64,000 bases of DNA from Gammaproteobacteria bacterium (GCA_004297165.1 SCUJ01000006.1:744001-808000); one strand, 5' to 3'. Positions 46,501 through 53,775 are shown, numbered from the stretch's first letter. The notes: generated from the letters alone by a model not told the origin. Numbers and translations are program-made.

Positions 46501-49500
46501 CCGTCACGGATTCGTTGATCTGACCGACCGAAGTCAGAGAGACATCATCATCTGCCGTCACATTCCCGGCCAGGATATTCCCCGAGGTGGTCGTCGAGGC
46601 AACGATATCGCTACCAGACCCGTTTGCCGTTACCGTCGTCAAGGTCAAATCCCCACCCGTCGCAGACAGAGTGATACTTCCGTCGTTTGTTGAGGCTGAG
46701 GTTACCGCCATGCCACCAGCGCTGTCGGCAATATTGATACCACCGATACCGCTTACGCTCGCCAAAGTCAGGGTAGTGATGGTCGTATCAAGGTCGATGC
46801 CGGTGGCTGCCGAGGCCGTGAGGGCGCTGCCAACCACATTCGCGGCGGCCCCATTGACATCGGTGATGGCGCCACTGGCATCCGCCAGCCCGGTACCCAC
46901 ACCGTCGAAATCAGCTGTGATGAACACATTTCCTGCAGCCCCAGTGGAATCACTATCGGCATTGGCCACGCCCGTGGCGACATCGCCCGGCGCCCGAAGT
47001 GTGATATTGCCGTCCTGGGATTGCGTCACCGCGTCGGACGTCATGGTGATGTTGCCCGCATTAGTACCATTCAGGTTCGAACCACCGTTGTAGTTCTCAC
47101 CGGCACTGACCAGCACCGCACCCGTACTTGCCGCCGAGACTGTCGTTGTGGCGCCGATGCTGACTGTATCGCCGGCAAAAAGATTAATCGCGCCTGAGCC
47201 GCCCGAGGCCGTGACATTGGCATTGATCGCCAGATCATCGGCGGCTGTCGTCCCCTCGGCCGCAAGGGTGATGTCGCCGCCATCGTTATTCGTTACCGCC
47301 GAGGATACCGTTAACGGGCTGCTCGCAGTGATCAGAATATCGCCCCCACCATTCGCATCGCCGCTGTCCACAAGGGATACGCCAACCAGCGAGTTAACGG
47401 TAGTGATGGTCAAGGATCCGGTATTGAATATCTCAATATTGCCCAAAGTATTGGATTCTGCCGCGAGGTGGGTGACCGCGGTATTGAGGGAGAGTATTCC
47501 GGTCTCAGCGTGCAATTCGAGGTTGAAGGCGGATATCACCTCCGAGGCGGCACCCGCATCATTGATATTGCCGGCGACCGCATCCAGGGTGACTGTTTTG
47601 CTGCCGGTCGGGACTTCCACATCCGCTACCGTGATATTGCCTGTAGTGGAGGTAATCGTGACATCTCCGTCCGCTGCGTCCACGTCGAACAGCGTCACCC
47701 CATCGGTCTCCGCGATGTTGATCGACCCCGTTCCCATCGCATGGGCGTTCAAGGTACCAGCCGTGATGTCCATGTTGGTCGTCGCCGTTCCGATCCCGGT
47801 GATCGTGTTAAAGGTCACCGTAGCCCCTGTAATCACTGTGGTCGAGGCGAGCCCCCCCTCATCGTCAAGGATCGCGCCGGTCGTCGTAGTCAAGTTCACA
47901 CTGCCCAGGCCGGAGTTAATCGTATTTACCGTGATATCTTCGTCGCCGGACAACGCAAATTCCAATCCACTGGTATCAGAGACATCCGTGATCAAATAGC
48001 CGATACCGGCATCCGTGACATTGAAGGTCAGATTGGTCGCGGAGATCTGGTAGGTGTTGGTATCACCCGTTTGCGTGCTAAATAAATGCAGTAAGTTCAG
48101 GTCGCCGGTATTGGCCAGATAGAGATCGGTATCTATATCCAAGGTCAACCTCGCAGCCACCGTATCGATGTCGTTACTGACGCCTGCCGCTCCAACCGCG
48201 TTTGCAGCCGTCAATGTGATCCAGTCGCCTGTAATCGTTGTCAAGACGCTGCCATCGTCCAGGATGGAACCGGTAGTCGCGGTCAGTGAGGCGTCCCCCA
48301 GAGTCTTCGCATCCACAGTGGTGACTGTGAGGTCTCCGCTGGACGCCGTAATGCTGATGTCATTCGCTGCATCGTCCGTGGTCGAGGTCACATTGGTCAC
48401 GACGGTGGCGCCACCGGTGGTCAGCGTGATCGCCCCGTTCGCCGTGTCGATGGCGGTCAGCGTCACCCCATTGGTTTCCGCCAGGTTGATGAGCCCCGCT
48501 GCCGTCACCGAGACGTCCAGACTCACAGCGGTGGTGTCAATCGCCCCACCACCCGCCGTCTCGCCAACCGCATCGTTGGCCGTCAAGGTCACCACATCAC
48601 CAGTGATTACTGCCGCCGTCCCATCATCCAGAATCCCCTGCCCCGCCACCGTGTTCGCAATAACCGTCACATCCCCCAGGGCATTGGCGTTATTGATCGT
48701 CGCCACCGTGATATCACCCGCCGTGACCGTAATACTGATATCGTTCGCGTCGCCACCCACTCCACTGGTCGCCGTCACATTGGTCACTGCGGTGGCGCCA
48801 CCCGTGGTCAGCGTGATTGCCCCGTCAAAGGTGTCGATGGCGGTCAGCGTCACCCCATTGGTTTCCGCCAGGTTGATCAGTCCAGCCGCCGTCACCGAGA
48901 CATCCAGACTGGTGGCCGTGGTGTCCACATTGGTCCCCGCCGTGCCAATCCCATTCGCCGCCGTCAAGGTCACCACACCCCCGGTGATCACCGTGGTCGA
49001 GGCAAACGCCACCTCATCATCCAGGATCGAGCCTGTCGTCGCCGTTACAGTGGCGTTGCCGGCGGTAGCCGTGACCGTTCCTACGGTAATACTTCCCGCA
49101 TCAGCCACTGCCGAGACATTCGTCGCTCCGGTGACGCTGGTCAACGTCATGCCGCCGGTTGTGGTCGTCAGTGAAACGCTGTTACCCGCTGTCCCTGCGG
49201 AAACCGAAGTAGCCGTCAGAGTTCCAGCCGCCGAAATGGTAATGCCGCCGTTCGTGGTGGTGACCGATTGGAGGGTTAGGGCCCCGAGCCCATCGAGAAA
49301 CACCGGCGCCGAGGCTCCGATGGTGGTTACATTCACTTCGTCTTGACCGCCGGAAAACTGTACCCGGTTCGATGTCGTGCCGATATCGCCGGTCGTGGAG
49401 TCAATCGTGATTAGACCCGTGGTTGAAATCTCCGCAAATGCATTGTTTGCGCTCGTCACTACCAGGTCACCGGCACCCAAATTGATGTCCACAGCACCCG

Positions 49501-51715
49501 AGCCACCCGTGGCCAGGGCAGTGGCAGTTGCCAGATCATCAAGCGTGAAGGCGCCGCTGGTGTTGAACTCAATCTCAGCGGTGGCGGAGGCCCCGGTGAA
49601 GTCCATCGTCGTGACCGTAATCGCCCCGGACTGGGTTCCCTCACCAAACTGGATCTTGCCAGCGCTGACAATGGCATCGACCTCGGCTTGCGTAAGGTCA
49701 TAATCTCCAGCGCCTGTATGGTCGCCCATCTTTATAGTGCGTGTTGCCACGCTGGGAGCAAAAAGGATCGTCCCAGTTCCAGCCGTGATCGTTGCCCCTG
49801 CGGAAATGCTGATATCCGCGCCTTTCAGCGTGATGTCCCCATTGCCGAGGTTGTTGGAGGTCACGACTGCTGTGGCGGCCAGCGTGAGGGCGCCTGTACC
49901 ATCGGCCGGGCCAGTCGTTGCGCTCGCATCGTCCGCACTTAGCACAATATTGGCGCCGTCCGTGATCAGGGAACCGTTGAGGGTGATGTTATTTCCGGCT
50001 TGAAAGGTGACGCTTTCTCCGCCTGTTTGATTGATCAGATTGAGGGTTGAACCAGCGTTCTGGGTAATGTTAACGTTCGCTTGCAATATGATGTTGCCGG
50101 TAATGGCCTCGAGTGCGGCATCGTTGATTGCGAAGGTAGCCGTCCCGCCATCGGCGAATTGGATCTCGCCAGCCGGGCGGGTAGCGGGGACACCAGCGTC
50201 AAGTTGAGTATTGTCAGTCCCCGTCACTGAGTCGATCGTTATGTTGTCCGGGTCTAGCAAAAGCGTTCCCGACTGACCTTGAGGCGCAAGCGTATCAACC
50301 CATGCATTGAAATCTAGAGAGCGTTTGCCCGATACTTCTACAAACCCGCCGTTACCGCCTTCCGCTCCGCCATGTGCGCTGATGCCGCCGTAGTTGCGAG
50401 TGATCTCATCCGCCCAGACTATTACCTTGCCGCCATCACCGTAAGTAATAGCATCGGCCTTAATCGAGGCATCCGATCCCACATAGGTCCGATTAGCATT
50501 TTGGATTTCCGAATTCTTGCCCTGGAAGTCCCCACCCACAAGTACCGTGCCGCCACCGGTGGCGCCGGAAGCGTCTATCGCTGCGTTATCCAGCAGGCCA
50601 ACACGGTCACCCAGGATCTGGACAGTACCGCCATTCGCATTGAGAGATGCAGCAGTGACGACAGAGTCTCCACTGAGTATCGCCTTGTCCGTGGCCTGGA
50701 TTTCGATCCGGCCGCCATCCCCACCCTGCCCTGAGGAATCTAGCGTCCCAGTATTAATGAGTGAATTGCCGCTGCCACTGGCTACGAGGCGGATACTGCC
50801 ACCCCGGTTTTCAATCCGGCCGGCGCGGATGACCCCTTCATTGTTGACTACGTTGGTGAATACATCCTTCGCCGCCTTGCCCGCGAGCAGCACTGTGCCG
50901 CCTTCCGCGGCGATCTCGCCGGAATTTTTCACCGCGGCGTCGAGCGAGGCCGCATTCTCCAGTACGGCCTCGTCAACGGCGAATTGCATCAATCCGTCGC
51001 CGTCGAAATCCATGGTGATCTTGCGACCAGCCGCCAGATTGACGGAACCGGCGGTCGCCAGGATCACGCCTTCGTTGCGCACGGCGCCGCCGATCAGGGA
51101 CACCGAGCCGCCTGTAGCGGCGGCGATCACGCCCTGGTTGACGACCACGCCGCCTTCGGTATTTTGCGGGGCCTGGAAGTTGTAATTGCCGGCCTGGAAA
51201 TCCTCATCGGTGATGTTCAAGCCAGATGCGATCAGGGAATTGACGTTGACCTTGGCCGTGGGGCTGAAAAAAATACCGTTGGGGTTGACCAGCAGGACAT
51301 TGCCGTTGGCCCGCAAGGCGCCGAATATCTGTGAGGCGTTTTGATCGAAGATCCGGTTCAGGGCGGAGGCATCGGTCCCCGGTTGATCGAACTGGACGAG
51401 TTCATGCTGGGCAATATTGAAACTCGACCAGTCTATTGAAACGTTATGGGATTGCTGACTGATGAGAGTGGTGCTGGCGTTCGGCGTGCTGATATTCGCA
51501 CTACCAGAGATAACCTCGCCGCCTTGCGGGGCGGCAAAGGCAGTACTCGCCTGGAGGCTCAATAATAGCCCGGCTGGCAGCAGACTCGACTTGCGGATGT
51601 ATCTCGCCAGCGGGTTTAACGCTAGAGCCGGTTGTTGTCGTTCTTGCCGACGACCTGATGACTTATGAACCCGTTTAGCATCGGATTGCGACCGGGTCGA
51701 TCCACTCTTTCTCAT
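34550..51715 (-). CDS. Giant two-partner-secretion exoprotein (TpsA, filamentous haemagglutinin type), 5721 residues
   Basis: An uninterrupted 17.2-kb gene. Residues 1-62 form an extended signal with a basic N-region and hydrophobic core (LLPAGLLLSLQASTAFA). Residues 63-300 form the haemagglutination-activity TPS domain, with NVSIDWSSFNIAQHELVQF and the NPNGI motif at 144-148 that TpsB recognises. Residues ~300-5300 are Gly/Thr/Asp/Asn-rich repeats expected to form a long right-handed beta-helix, including 103- and 125-residue units. The last ~400 residues change character: a CX5C pair, charged heptad-like helices (ASIEGRIVELEQRLAETENE) and acidic EDEEDLGEDSFGEE. The tpsB gene lies just upstream. 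Role: secreted or surface filament, probably adhesion or biofilm; not provable from sequence. Length exceeds B. pertussis FHA precursor (about 3600 residues). Confidence 0.93.
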   Translation of the reverse strand: MRKSGSTRSQSDAKRVHKSSGRRQERQQPALALNPLARYIRKSSLLPAGLLLSLQASTAFAAPQGGEVISGSANISTPNASTTLISQQSHNVSIDWSSFNIAQHELVQFDQPGTDASALNRIFDQNASQIFGALRANGNVLLVNPNGIFFSPTAKVNVNSLIASGLNITDEDFQAGNYNFQAPQNTEGGVVVNQGVIAAATGGSVSLIGGAVRNEGVILATAGSVNLAAGRKITMDFDGDGLMQFAVDEAVLENAASLDAAVKNSGEIAAEGGTVLLAGKAAKDVFTNVVNNEGVIRAGRIENRGGSIRLVASGSGNSLINTGTLDSSGQGGDGGRIEIQATDKAILSGDSVVTAASLNANGGTVQILGDRVGLLDNAAIDASGATGGGTVLVGGDFQGKNSEIQNANRTYVGSDASIKADAITYGDGGKVIVWADEITRNYGGISAHGGAEGGNGGFVEVSGKRSLDFNAWVDTLAPQGQSGTLLLDPDNITIDSVTGTDNTQLDAGVPATRPAGEIQFADGGTATFAINDAALEAITGNIILQANVNITQNAGSTLNLINQTGGESVTFQAGNNITLNGSLITDGANIVLSADDASATTGPADGTGALTLAATAVVTSNNLGNGDITLKGADISISAGATITAGTGTILFAPSVATRTIKMGDHTGAGDYDLTQAEVDAIVSAGKIQFGEGTQSGAITVTTMDFTGASATAEIEFNTSGAFTLDDLATATALATGGSGAVDINLGAGDLVVTSANNAFAEISTTGLITIDSTTGDIGTTSNRVQFSGGQDEVNVTTIGASAPVFLDGLGALTLQSVTTTNGGITISAAGTLTATSVSAGTAGNSVSLTTTTGGMTLTSVTGATNVSAVADAGSITVGTVTATAGNATVTATTGSILDDEVAFASTTVITGGVVTLTAANGIGTAGTNVDTTATSLDVSVTAAGLINLAETNGVTLTAIDTFDGAITLTTGGATAVTNVTATSGVGGDANDISITVTAGDITVATINNANALGDVTVIANTVAGQGILDDGTAAVITGDVVTLTANDAVGETAGGGAIDTTAVSLDVSVTAAGLINLAETNGVTLTAIDTANGAITLTTGGATVVTNVTSTTDDAANDISITASSGDLTVTTVDAKTLGDASLTATTGSILDDGSVLTTITGDWITLTAANAVGAAGVSNDIDTVAARLTLDIDTDLYLANTGDLNLLHLFSTQTGDTNTYQISATNLTFNVTDAGIGYLITDVSDTSGLEFALSGDEDITVNTINSGLGSVNLTTTTGAILDDEGGLASTTVITGATVTFNTITGIGTATTNMDITAGTLNAHAMGTGSINIAETDGVTLFDVDAADGDVTITSTTGNITVADVEVPTGSKTVTLDAVAGNINDAGAASEVISAFNLELHAETGILSLNTAVTHLAAESNTLGNIEIFNTGSLTITTVNSLVGVSLVDSGDANGGGDILITASSPLTVSSAVTNNDGGDITLAAEGTTAADDLAINANVTASGGSGAINLFAGDTVSIGATTTVSAASTGAVLVSAGENYNGGSNLNGTNAGNITMTSDAVTQSQDGNITLRAPGDVATGVANADSDSTGAAGNVFITADFDGVGTGLADASGAITDVNGAAANVVGSALTASAATGIDLDTTITTLTLASVSGIGGINIADSAGGMAVTSASTNDGSITLSATGGDLTLTTVTANGSGSDIVASTTTSGNILAGNVTADDDVSLTSVGQINESVTDGGADVTAATATLASATGIGVGDTLEVDFTTLTAASVSGIGAIDISDTAGGLTVTSATTADGAITLNAIGGNLTLTSVTAVGTARNITATTTTSGNIVVGNVTAADDDISLTAAAGGAINEDGTADAAADITAATATLSSATGIGAAAQLEIDLTTLTSATVSGTGAINLSDTTGGLAVSSATTANGAITLAATGTEQTLVVTTATAGTAGNIVLVADEISLGAANSLIGTGSLTLKPETAAQDIEIGAADNTTVGELDITTADIAAIQNGFTLITIGDSVSGTGTLTLSNAVTFNDNITLVNGDIASNATLTNTGNAVTLTARTANITDGNAATSNISATSLTATSVTGIDLDTTITTLTSVSVSGAGAINIDDSAGGLAVTNATTADGAITLNSTGGTLAVSGTTAGTGGNIQFSGDDVNLGGGANTIDGTGSILLQPNAASSTVGLAGGAGTFSLSTTDIAALQNGFSSITIGRSDSSAALTIGGSVTFNDNLTLRGGSIASTGTLTGSGATVTFNALSGGISDSASDTTSNIAASDITLTATGSITGTGGGSNPFFDVSSATTLNINVGGGFAVRSADTTDLQNLTISVDPGTGANTYNLSNFSDLTFGSGGLTDSTADLTVDGIAWASTASNALNLSLTSVTGDIILSDSQGAGGTAINIGSDGGDITLTATAGDILDEDTTDSDDPGAGTTGTDANLITISTSTIYFNASGNLGAAGVNGDVDVNGTGNLDTTGVSGSVYLSTNTSGTSVTLSGDPGLTVGEDINIHLSTLDGTIDIDESCLTGNSCVTANIITAGFDLTYQGLSGDIYILDAGITLNGGDLTLTSDLGGIFEATNNTTTAISTAGQITLTAATNIGTQHLSAEVAGSVVVAASPVDLAAVTLTASADTTTGSIRLNELNDITLQGISAGTTSGTISISAGGSIADDAAPTTLSASAIALTAVNAIGASGNEIDAVSTALTLDIGTNLYLVNTGDLTDLSLTSTQAGDLNAYSLSATSLTFTLTDAGTSYTLTNISDTTGLNFTFSGDEGITVNTVNAGAGNVSLTSTAGSILDDEALLASTTVITGNAVTLTAATGIGTSTTNVDTTAASLDLSVTGIGPINLSETDGVTLTAVDTANGAITLTTGGSTIVTNVTSTTSSAANDISIIASSGDLTINTVNAQALGAVTLTASTGSILDDEALLASTTVITGDVVTLTAANGIGISAADVDTTAASLDVSVTAAGLINLDETNGVTLTAIDTADGAITLTTGGSTIVTNVTSTTSSTTNDISIIASTGDLTINTVNAQALGAVTLQATSGSILDDEALLASATVITGDIVTLTAANGIGASTTNVDTTAASLDISVTAAGLVNLHETNAVTMTSVDTFNGAITVANASGDLTISGAVATGDATTTGGITLTSAGNINGAGSVTTGNASSGGSGSIAAIANLNFDQISFTTGSATTTSGNIDLTANTGVISSATVVVVNTGAAPTSGKVNAVSTGNIFMKTTAGAVIGNLTTGAGADTVEINPDLAANLTFASGSTYTNLSSDTFWAGTALTNSTGTITFGSNLTTDTISVVTDGTAAGEGDVVVNTGVTLTANASSPGNTITITGASAGGSLTGGGSLVTANQAGISTGGISISVGEEIDNISFTTGIDTGVSANAGDITVSAASIGQGTPVNVKLGTGLGNGVLSVTTTALAGAADIAIKTDGLLSLAGLVTGGGADTIAFTATNTSDDFLVLSPLTDPSLSGDFLSFTSLGDGAPTANSYFSNFDGAFYQNINVGPTGTLSITADSIVLGGLVTAGGGITVAPADAASTIGLGVADGTVDIQNFYLSNATLVTLVNAGGGSLSVGSTSVSNVYMNGVDFRSVTLGTLTGGNLAITTSGNVTDTGSISYAFLSDIGGGLTITSGQDAGPGNGVIDGFSTPTPFSTGSQFAILADYLTVTDTDGSNVDIFNYRCGLLCSSSNNDAVYNIATGGAGTINIVNDAGFYSLLTDAAIGAISTTDNVTILATGGGLADNNGGLNNITADVLTVDADAGVGSGDALETTVTSINIDNTTSGNIEIAESDGLTVTKADQAVDSDANDILISSATGTIAVVVMEAGAGVSGDVTLTAVAGAVTDANGVTLNITADVLTIDAVTGVGAGDALETTIGTLDVDNATSGNIEVAETNGLTVTKADQAVDNDANDILISSATGTIAVVVMEAGAGATGDVTLTAVAGAVTDANGATLNITADVLSVDAVTGVGSANALETTVASIDIDNSTSGNIEIAETDGLTVTKADQAVDNDANDILISSATGTIAVVVMEAGAGVSGDVTLTAVAGAVTDANGATLNITADVLTIDAVTGVGATDSIETAIEELTVNNTVSGGVDINDTTSIAVNAVTASGQTVTLGGGSGALTDNNGGSNNITASLLVVSATTGIDLDTTISTLTATNTSSGDIDITDVDSIALNAVSAGGQTVLLTSTAGALTDNNAGSTNVTATNLEATAATGIDMDTSVAAIDADTAGGNIDINNAATTGVTIESMNTAGAATIVYAQSGNQALEIQDVTTTNGNITISNSGGTGSNIDIDSGAINSDTADDIVSITAAGAINDDSGDNTTDISAFSIDLNAGTGIGNTAALDLEASTISADSTSGEINLNSNQATNFSVTSLTTTGAPITFTQLAQDTIPSFTTIATSGGFDVTLNSPDGIAVNGTVSNVGGNIVINADTDPTAGEFVGTLSTGPAGVLTTGALVAGDINLTAVDFSFSGTSTFIVGLGTFSLAFSQEPVTICLGSASDLACATGTQFDNSSLAALASLGNYAIDGGSNVILAEDADLGGVSEVTFTASRIDDVGTTPGMRNAGELTLTTTTNPIGGSSGNGDGLTIDDIGELIIESTGGNNVTVTNLGATDTTYTIGLNDNDTITPVDDIISPVGDILLVQQTNDLDIYDIATDGNLTANAITGSIVDNDPSAPGISVAGLADLTAGTDIILGEGAATLINLGSLTFNSSGNVTVIEDDGMLLTGTSTAGSAKLRSTGGTLTNTASADLQITGNATFASTGGTTLGGVIGDNMQFGSLTVAGATTIIEEDDATVLSNTISPTTTVVKLDLKSALDISDDGTANLTVLGDAILADTGGAGIVLNDFFDFTNLRFTSTGTVNILDQGGVDLVGVSEADTLTLASTGNITGTGTVLVLGNTTLTATGANILLNSSTNNFDANHTGDSLTASAANITVSDADDLILATITATTNLIVNVDAGADETVSLDLRGATITAGGVITLSGNGTNDTLLATNTANLWTITGPNSGNFNDGTKTFNFASFENITGGGSTDTFNFTSGTISGLVDGGANVVSDTLSYVGGPAATITLTAQGTIDGFKGTATSLGQFDDIDVLTGSGGIDTLTETIVAAGVFTVQSGSDSFVSTNTLNFSGIENLTAGGGNDSIVINEAHSGNLETVGDGDFTITLNASLTGNINGGTGDDTINFNSSMTGNLSAGEGDNILDFNTGSSAINGNVSITGNDTWHHLNGQTLATGAISGSGTLTIPNETSAPSALTVGTSSTSNIFLPNLSGFTGGLVIGGAMDPPTLPIDGNTTITVNTADLNIVDTIVTSGDVSILAHNIFLDVGEGDSITTGSDDTIFLFATGTDPAGQPPQTGVITTRQNQTSLTAGSGIFITTGSIQDAFKIVLNFDAGDLQTSVGDNVDPAFGTGSNFTSEPLSAETSAFLETGGITIPGASSIGAIVLSGLTQQVTATQAILASNLIGLQQIGFIDTSLFEEELSLYGVIGRGIALALAQCEELEGCAPNVTDEELSQLIASIEGRIVELEQRLAETENEADKATLEELLAGFRQELENYLSYRDQLAEYTSGEDEEDLGEDSFGEEAPAPADTVAGDVERLTRILEVTRERINWLESLKANPEERARLGEATGIDLTEEALDEIIDATRREAESLESQIRLLQDGTEARHPMPDEKPEFWAEAGDVFNILHVQYGPSLASAGDGIVTASELRY
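39420..40444 (-). repeat. Tandem 103-residue (309-nt) repeats in TpsA
   Basis: Three full units and a partial fourth begin at 40444, 40135, 39826 and about 39517 on the minus strand. Each opens ADVL(T/S)(I/V)DA and contains TSGNIE(I/V)AE, GLTVTKADQAVD and ISSATGTIAVVVMEAGAG, ending GAVTDANG. The segments are nearly identical at the DNA level, which points to recent duplication or ongoing gene conversion. Confidence 0.85.
42420..43400 (-). repeat. Tandem 125-residue (375-nt) repeats in TpsA, first cluster
   Basis: About three units carry ILDDEALLAS, VITG(D/N), VDTTAASLD, NGVTLTAIDTA, GAITLTTGGSTIVTNVTST and SGDLTINTVNAQALGAVTL. A diverged set of the same family occurs at about 48300-49050. 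DNA identity between neighbours is high. Confidence 0.8.
43380..43620 (-). repeat. Duplicated block in TpsA, copy matching 47890-48160
   Basis: Residues around LTLDIGTNLYLVNTGDL, then TSTQAGDLNAYSLSATSLTF and FSGDEGITVNTVNAG, recur at 47890-48160 as LTLDIDTDLYLANTGDL, STQTGDTNTYQISATNLTF and LSGDEDITVNTINSG. The two copies sit about 4.5 kb apart, each next to 125-residue repeats. This suggests one segmental duplication of a larger block. Confidence 0.75.
47890..48160 (-). repeat. Duplicated block in TpsA, copy matching 43380-43620
   Basis: Second copy of the NTGDL/STQ-GD/SGDE block; see the partner near 43.5 kb. It is more diverged at the DNA level than the tandem repeats, so this duplication is probably older. 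Confidence 0.75.
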
Positions 51716-51772
51716 ACGTCAATTGCCTCTATGGGTTGGGCGCTTGCCATGAACCAGCCGGTTAATAACAGG

Positions 51773-51778
51773 ATTATA
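51773..51778 (-). promoter_or_regulatory. Candidate -10 box for tpsA
   Basis: A perfect TATAAT on the minus strand, about 58 nt upstream of the tpsA ATG, in the 203-nt gap after tpsB. No good -35 is found at the right spacing, so an activator-dependent promoter or a chance match are both possible. Confidence 0.35.
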
Positions 51779-51887
51779 ATTGATATTCCACGAACTGGTT
51801 CTCAATGTATCCAGCTTTCAGTACCCACCTACTATTTAGGTAAATTCAGCCTGTTTAATGGCTGTCAGAATCATTGTCCAGGATGAG

Positions 51888-51905
51888 CTGTTAACCCATT
51901 AACAG
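51888..51905 (-). terminator. Palindrome just after tpsB
   Basis: CTGTTAA-CCCA-TTAACAG is a perfect 7-bp inverted repeat with a 4-nt loop, 13 nt past the tpsB stop. It is AT-rich and not followed by a T-run, so it may be an attenuator or a regulator-binding site rather than a strong terminator. Confidence 0.3.
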
Positions 51906-51918
51906 GACAAGGTATTTT

Positions 51919-53775
51919 CTAGAACCGGACGGTGAAATCTCCCCACAACTGCGGATCGCGTTCGTTCACGGGGGGATATTTTCCGCCTATGGGCCAGGCG
52001 ACGATGATCCGGGTTTCCAACGTCCCCTGAAGGTTCAGAATGCCTTGCAAACCGGCGCCTTTGAAATTGGCATAACGCTGAGGATCTGTACTCAACGGTT
52101 TGTTCAAACGACCTATGGCATGATCATAAAATACCGCAAGGGAAACCAGCTCGCCCCAGGTCTTGTCCGCAAAGGCTGGTTTGTCGGTGACAAACGGTAT
52201 TGGGTGACTTAATTCCAGAGATCCGAAAAGGGCCCGATCCAGGAGTTGTTGCGACTGTGGAAATGCCCGAACGTTATCGGGCCCGCCCACTGCATATTGT
52301 TCAAGCGGTACGAGGAGATCATCCGACCACTGAAATTCGGCGCGGCTCAACAGATTGAAACTCATAGGCAGGGTTTGCAACCGCATCGCACTGGCAAATA
52401 CCTTGGAGAATTGCCCGGCAGCGTACGCTCGATCGACGTTGGCATTTCCCTGCCGACCGGGCGGCGTGGGCAAAGGCAATCTATCCTCACGGTTTGTGAC
52501 TGTGCTGTTGTATTCATTGACGAAATTCCGCAACGCCAGAAAATCACCGTTGGAGCCCATCGAACCCATGAAATTGTTGAAGCCGTGAGAAAACTCGAAT
52601 TCGAGGAAATTAATCCCTTTGAATCGCGTATCAACGTTGTCGAAGGTAAGACCTATTCCAGCCACGGTCAGTTGATCGTAGGCTGAGAGGCGACCGCGCT
52701 GTGAGGTCTTGGAAATCTTGTGCGCCAGGGAGACGTCCGTGGCCAAGTTCATCTGACGGCTCCGGATCCACTGCCGTTCGAGGCCGACGTTCACCTCTTC
52801 CGTGAGCCCTTCGATCTCCTGAGCCTTCAAAGCGCCGCCCACATCGAAACTATTTGTATTGTAAGATGCTGTCACTTTGGTCATGAACGGCATGTACCGT
52901 TCGTAGTCGACCGAGTAAAAGGTATTGTTCTTGGGTTTGTAGGTTTGTTGCATGGTGAAGGTGATCTTATCCGCCCCTCGGGTCGGGTTGTTCCATGTCA
53001 CCACCGGACGGAAACGGGCGCGGCCAGTATCTTGTAGGCCATGATTGTCTGCCCGTAGCGAGGCATCGAAAAACTTTTCACCCTGGACTCTGAGTACCAG
53101 ATCCGCAGTGCCGATCTGACGGCCCGGTTGAAACACGCCAAAGACGCTTAACCCTGGGAAGTCCGTCAGCCTAAGCAAGGCCGACTCAATCTCCCCATTG
53201 ATGACTGGCTTCCCTATCAGTTTTTTAAATGGTCTTTCGAGCAGTTTGGTTGAGAAGTATTTGTTACCCTCCGCGAGCACACGATCAAGTTTCCCTTCAT
53301 AGATCTGAATCTCGACGATCCCGTCACCGACTGTCTGCACAGGGACAACCGCTTGGGCTAGGATTAGTCCACGCTCCCGGTAATAGCGGGTGATGAGTTC
53401 AGCCACATCCTCCAATTGACCGATGGTGAACCCATCCGGGCGTTGATTGATTTGTTCCCCCAACTGCGTTTGTATCTCGTTCTGGTAAACCTCCAGATCG
53501 GGTAGATCACGACCGTTTACCAGACGAAATTGATTGACAACGACCCGATCTCCCTCATCAGTTTCAAATGGTCTATCAATAACTGCCGGAATTTCAAGCT
53601 GGGGGCTTGAACGATTGGGAAGTTCAGGTCGGCCGGTTTCTTCCGGCCTTACCGCACCCGGTCGGGCAGAGTCGGGAAGATCCAGTTGTGCAAAAGTGTC
53701 AACTGTTGACAGGACGGAAATTATTAGTAACAACCATCGCAGCGGTTTGTGATTGATTATCCCCATCCCCCTCAT
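51919..53775 (-). CDS. Two-partner-secretion outer-membrane transporter (TpsB, FhaC/ShlB family)
   Basis: A 618-residue Omp85-superfamily protein. A signal peptide (LRWLLLIISVLSTVDTFA) is followed by a Pro/Arg linker. Two POTRA domains lie at about 65-220 (FTIGQLEDVAELITRYYRER; VVPVQTVGDGIVEIQIYEG; FPGLSVFGVFQPG), and then a C-terminal 16-strand barrel. The barrel includes the conserved loop region near VGGPDNVRAFPQ and ends GDFTVRF with a terminal Phe. TpsB recognises the TpsA N-terminal domain in the periplasm and exports it across the outer membrane. The tpsA gene starts 203 nt downstream in the same direction. ATG 53766 is an alternative start. Confidence 0.93.
   Translation of the reverse strand: MRGMGIINHKPLRWLLLIISVLSTVDTFAQLDLPDSARPGAVRPEETGRPELPNRSSPQLEIPAVIDRPFETDEGDRVVVNQFRLVNGRDLPDLEVYQNEIQTQLGEQINQRPDGFTIGQLEDVAELITRYYRERGLILAQAVVPVQTVGDGIVEIQIYEGKLDRVLAEGNKYFSTKLLERPFKKLIGKPVINGEIESALLRLTDFPGLSVFGVFQPGRQIGTADLVLRVQGEKFFDASLRADNHGLQDTGRARFRPVVTWNNPTRGADKITFTMQQTYKPKNNTFYSVDYERYMPFMTKVTASYNTNSFDVGGALKAQEIEGLTEEVNVGLERQWIRSRQMNLATDVSLAHKISKTSQRGRLSAYDQLTVAGIGLTFDNVDTRFKGINFLEFEFSHGFNNFMGSMGSNGDFLALRNFVNEYNSTVTNREDRLPLPTPPGRQGNANVDRAYAAGQFSKVFASAMRLQTLPMSFNLLSRAEFQWSDDLLVPLEQYAVGGPDNVRAFPQSQQLLDRALFGSLELSHPIPFVTDKPAFADKTWGELVSLAVFYDHAIGRLNKPLSTDPQRYANFKGAGLQGILNLQGTLETRIIVAWPIGGKYPPVNERDPQLWGDFTVRF

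Noticed and set aside
42264-49703. Long plus-strand open frames opposite tpsA (for example 44754-46523, 42264-43457, 48168-49346)
   Set aside because: They mirror the Gly/Thr/Ala repeats of tpsA on the other strand, show repetitive Val/Ser/Pro/Ala sequence with no domain or good ribosome site, and follow from codon use in the real gene.
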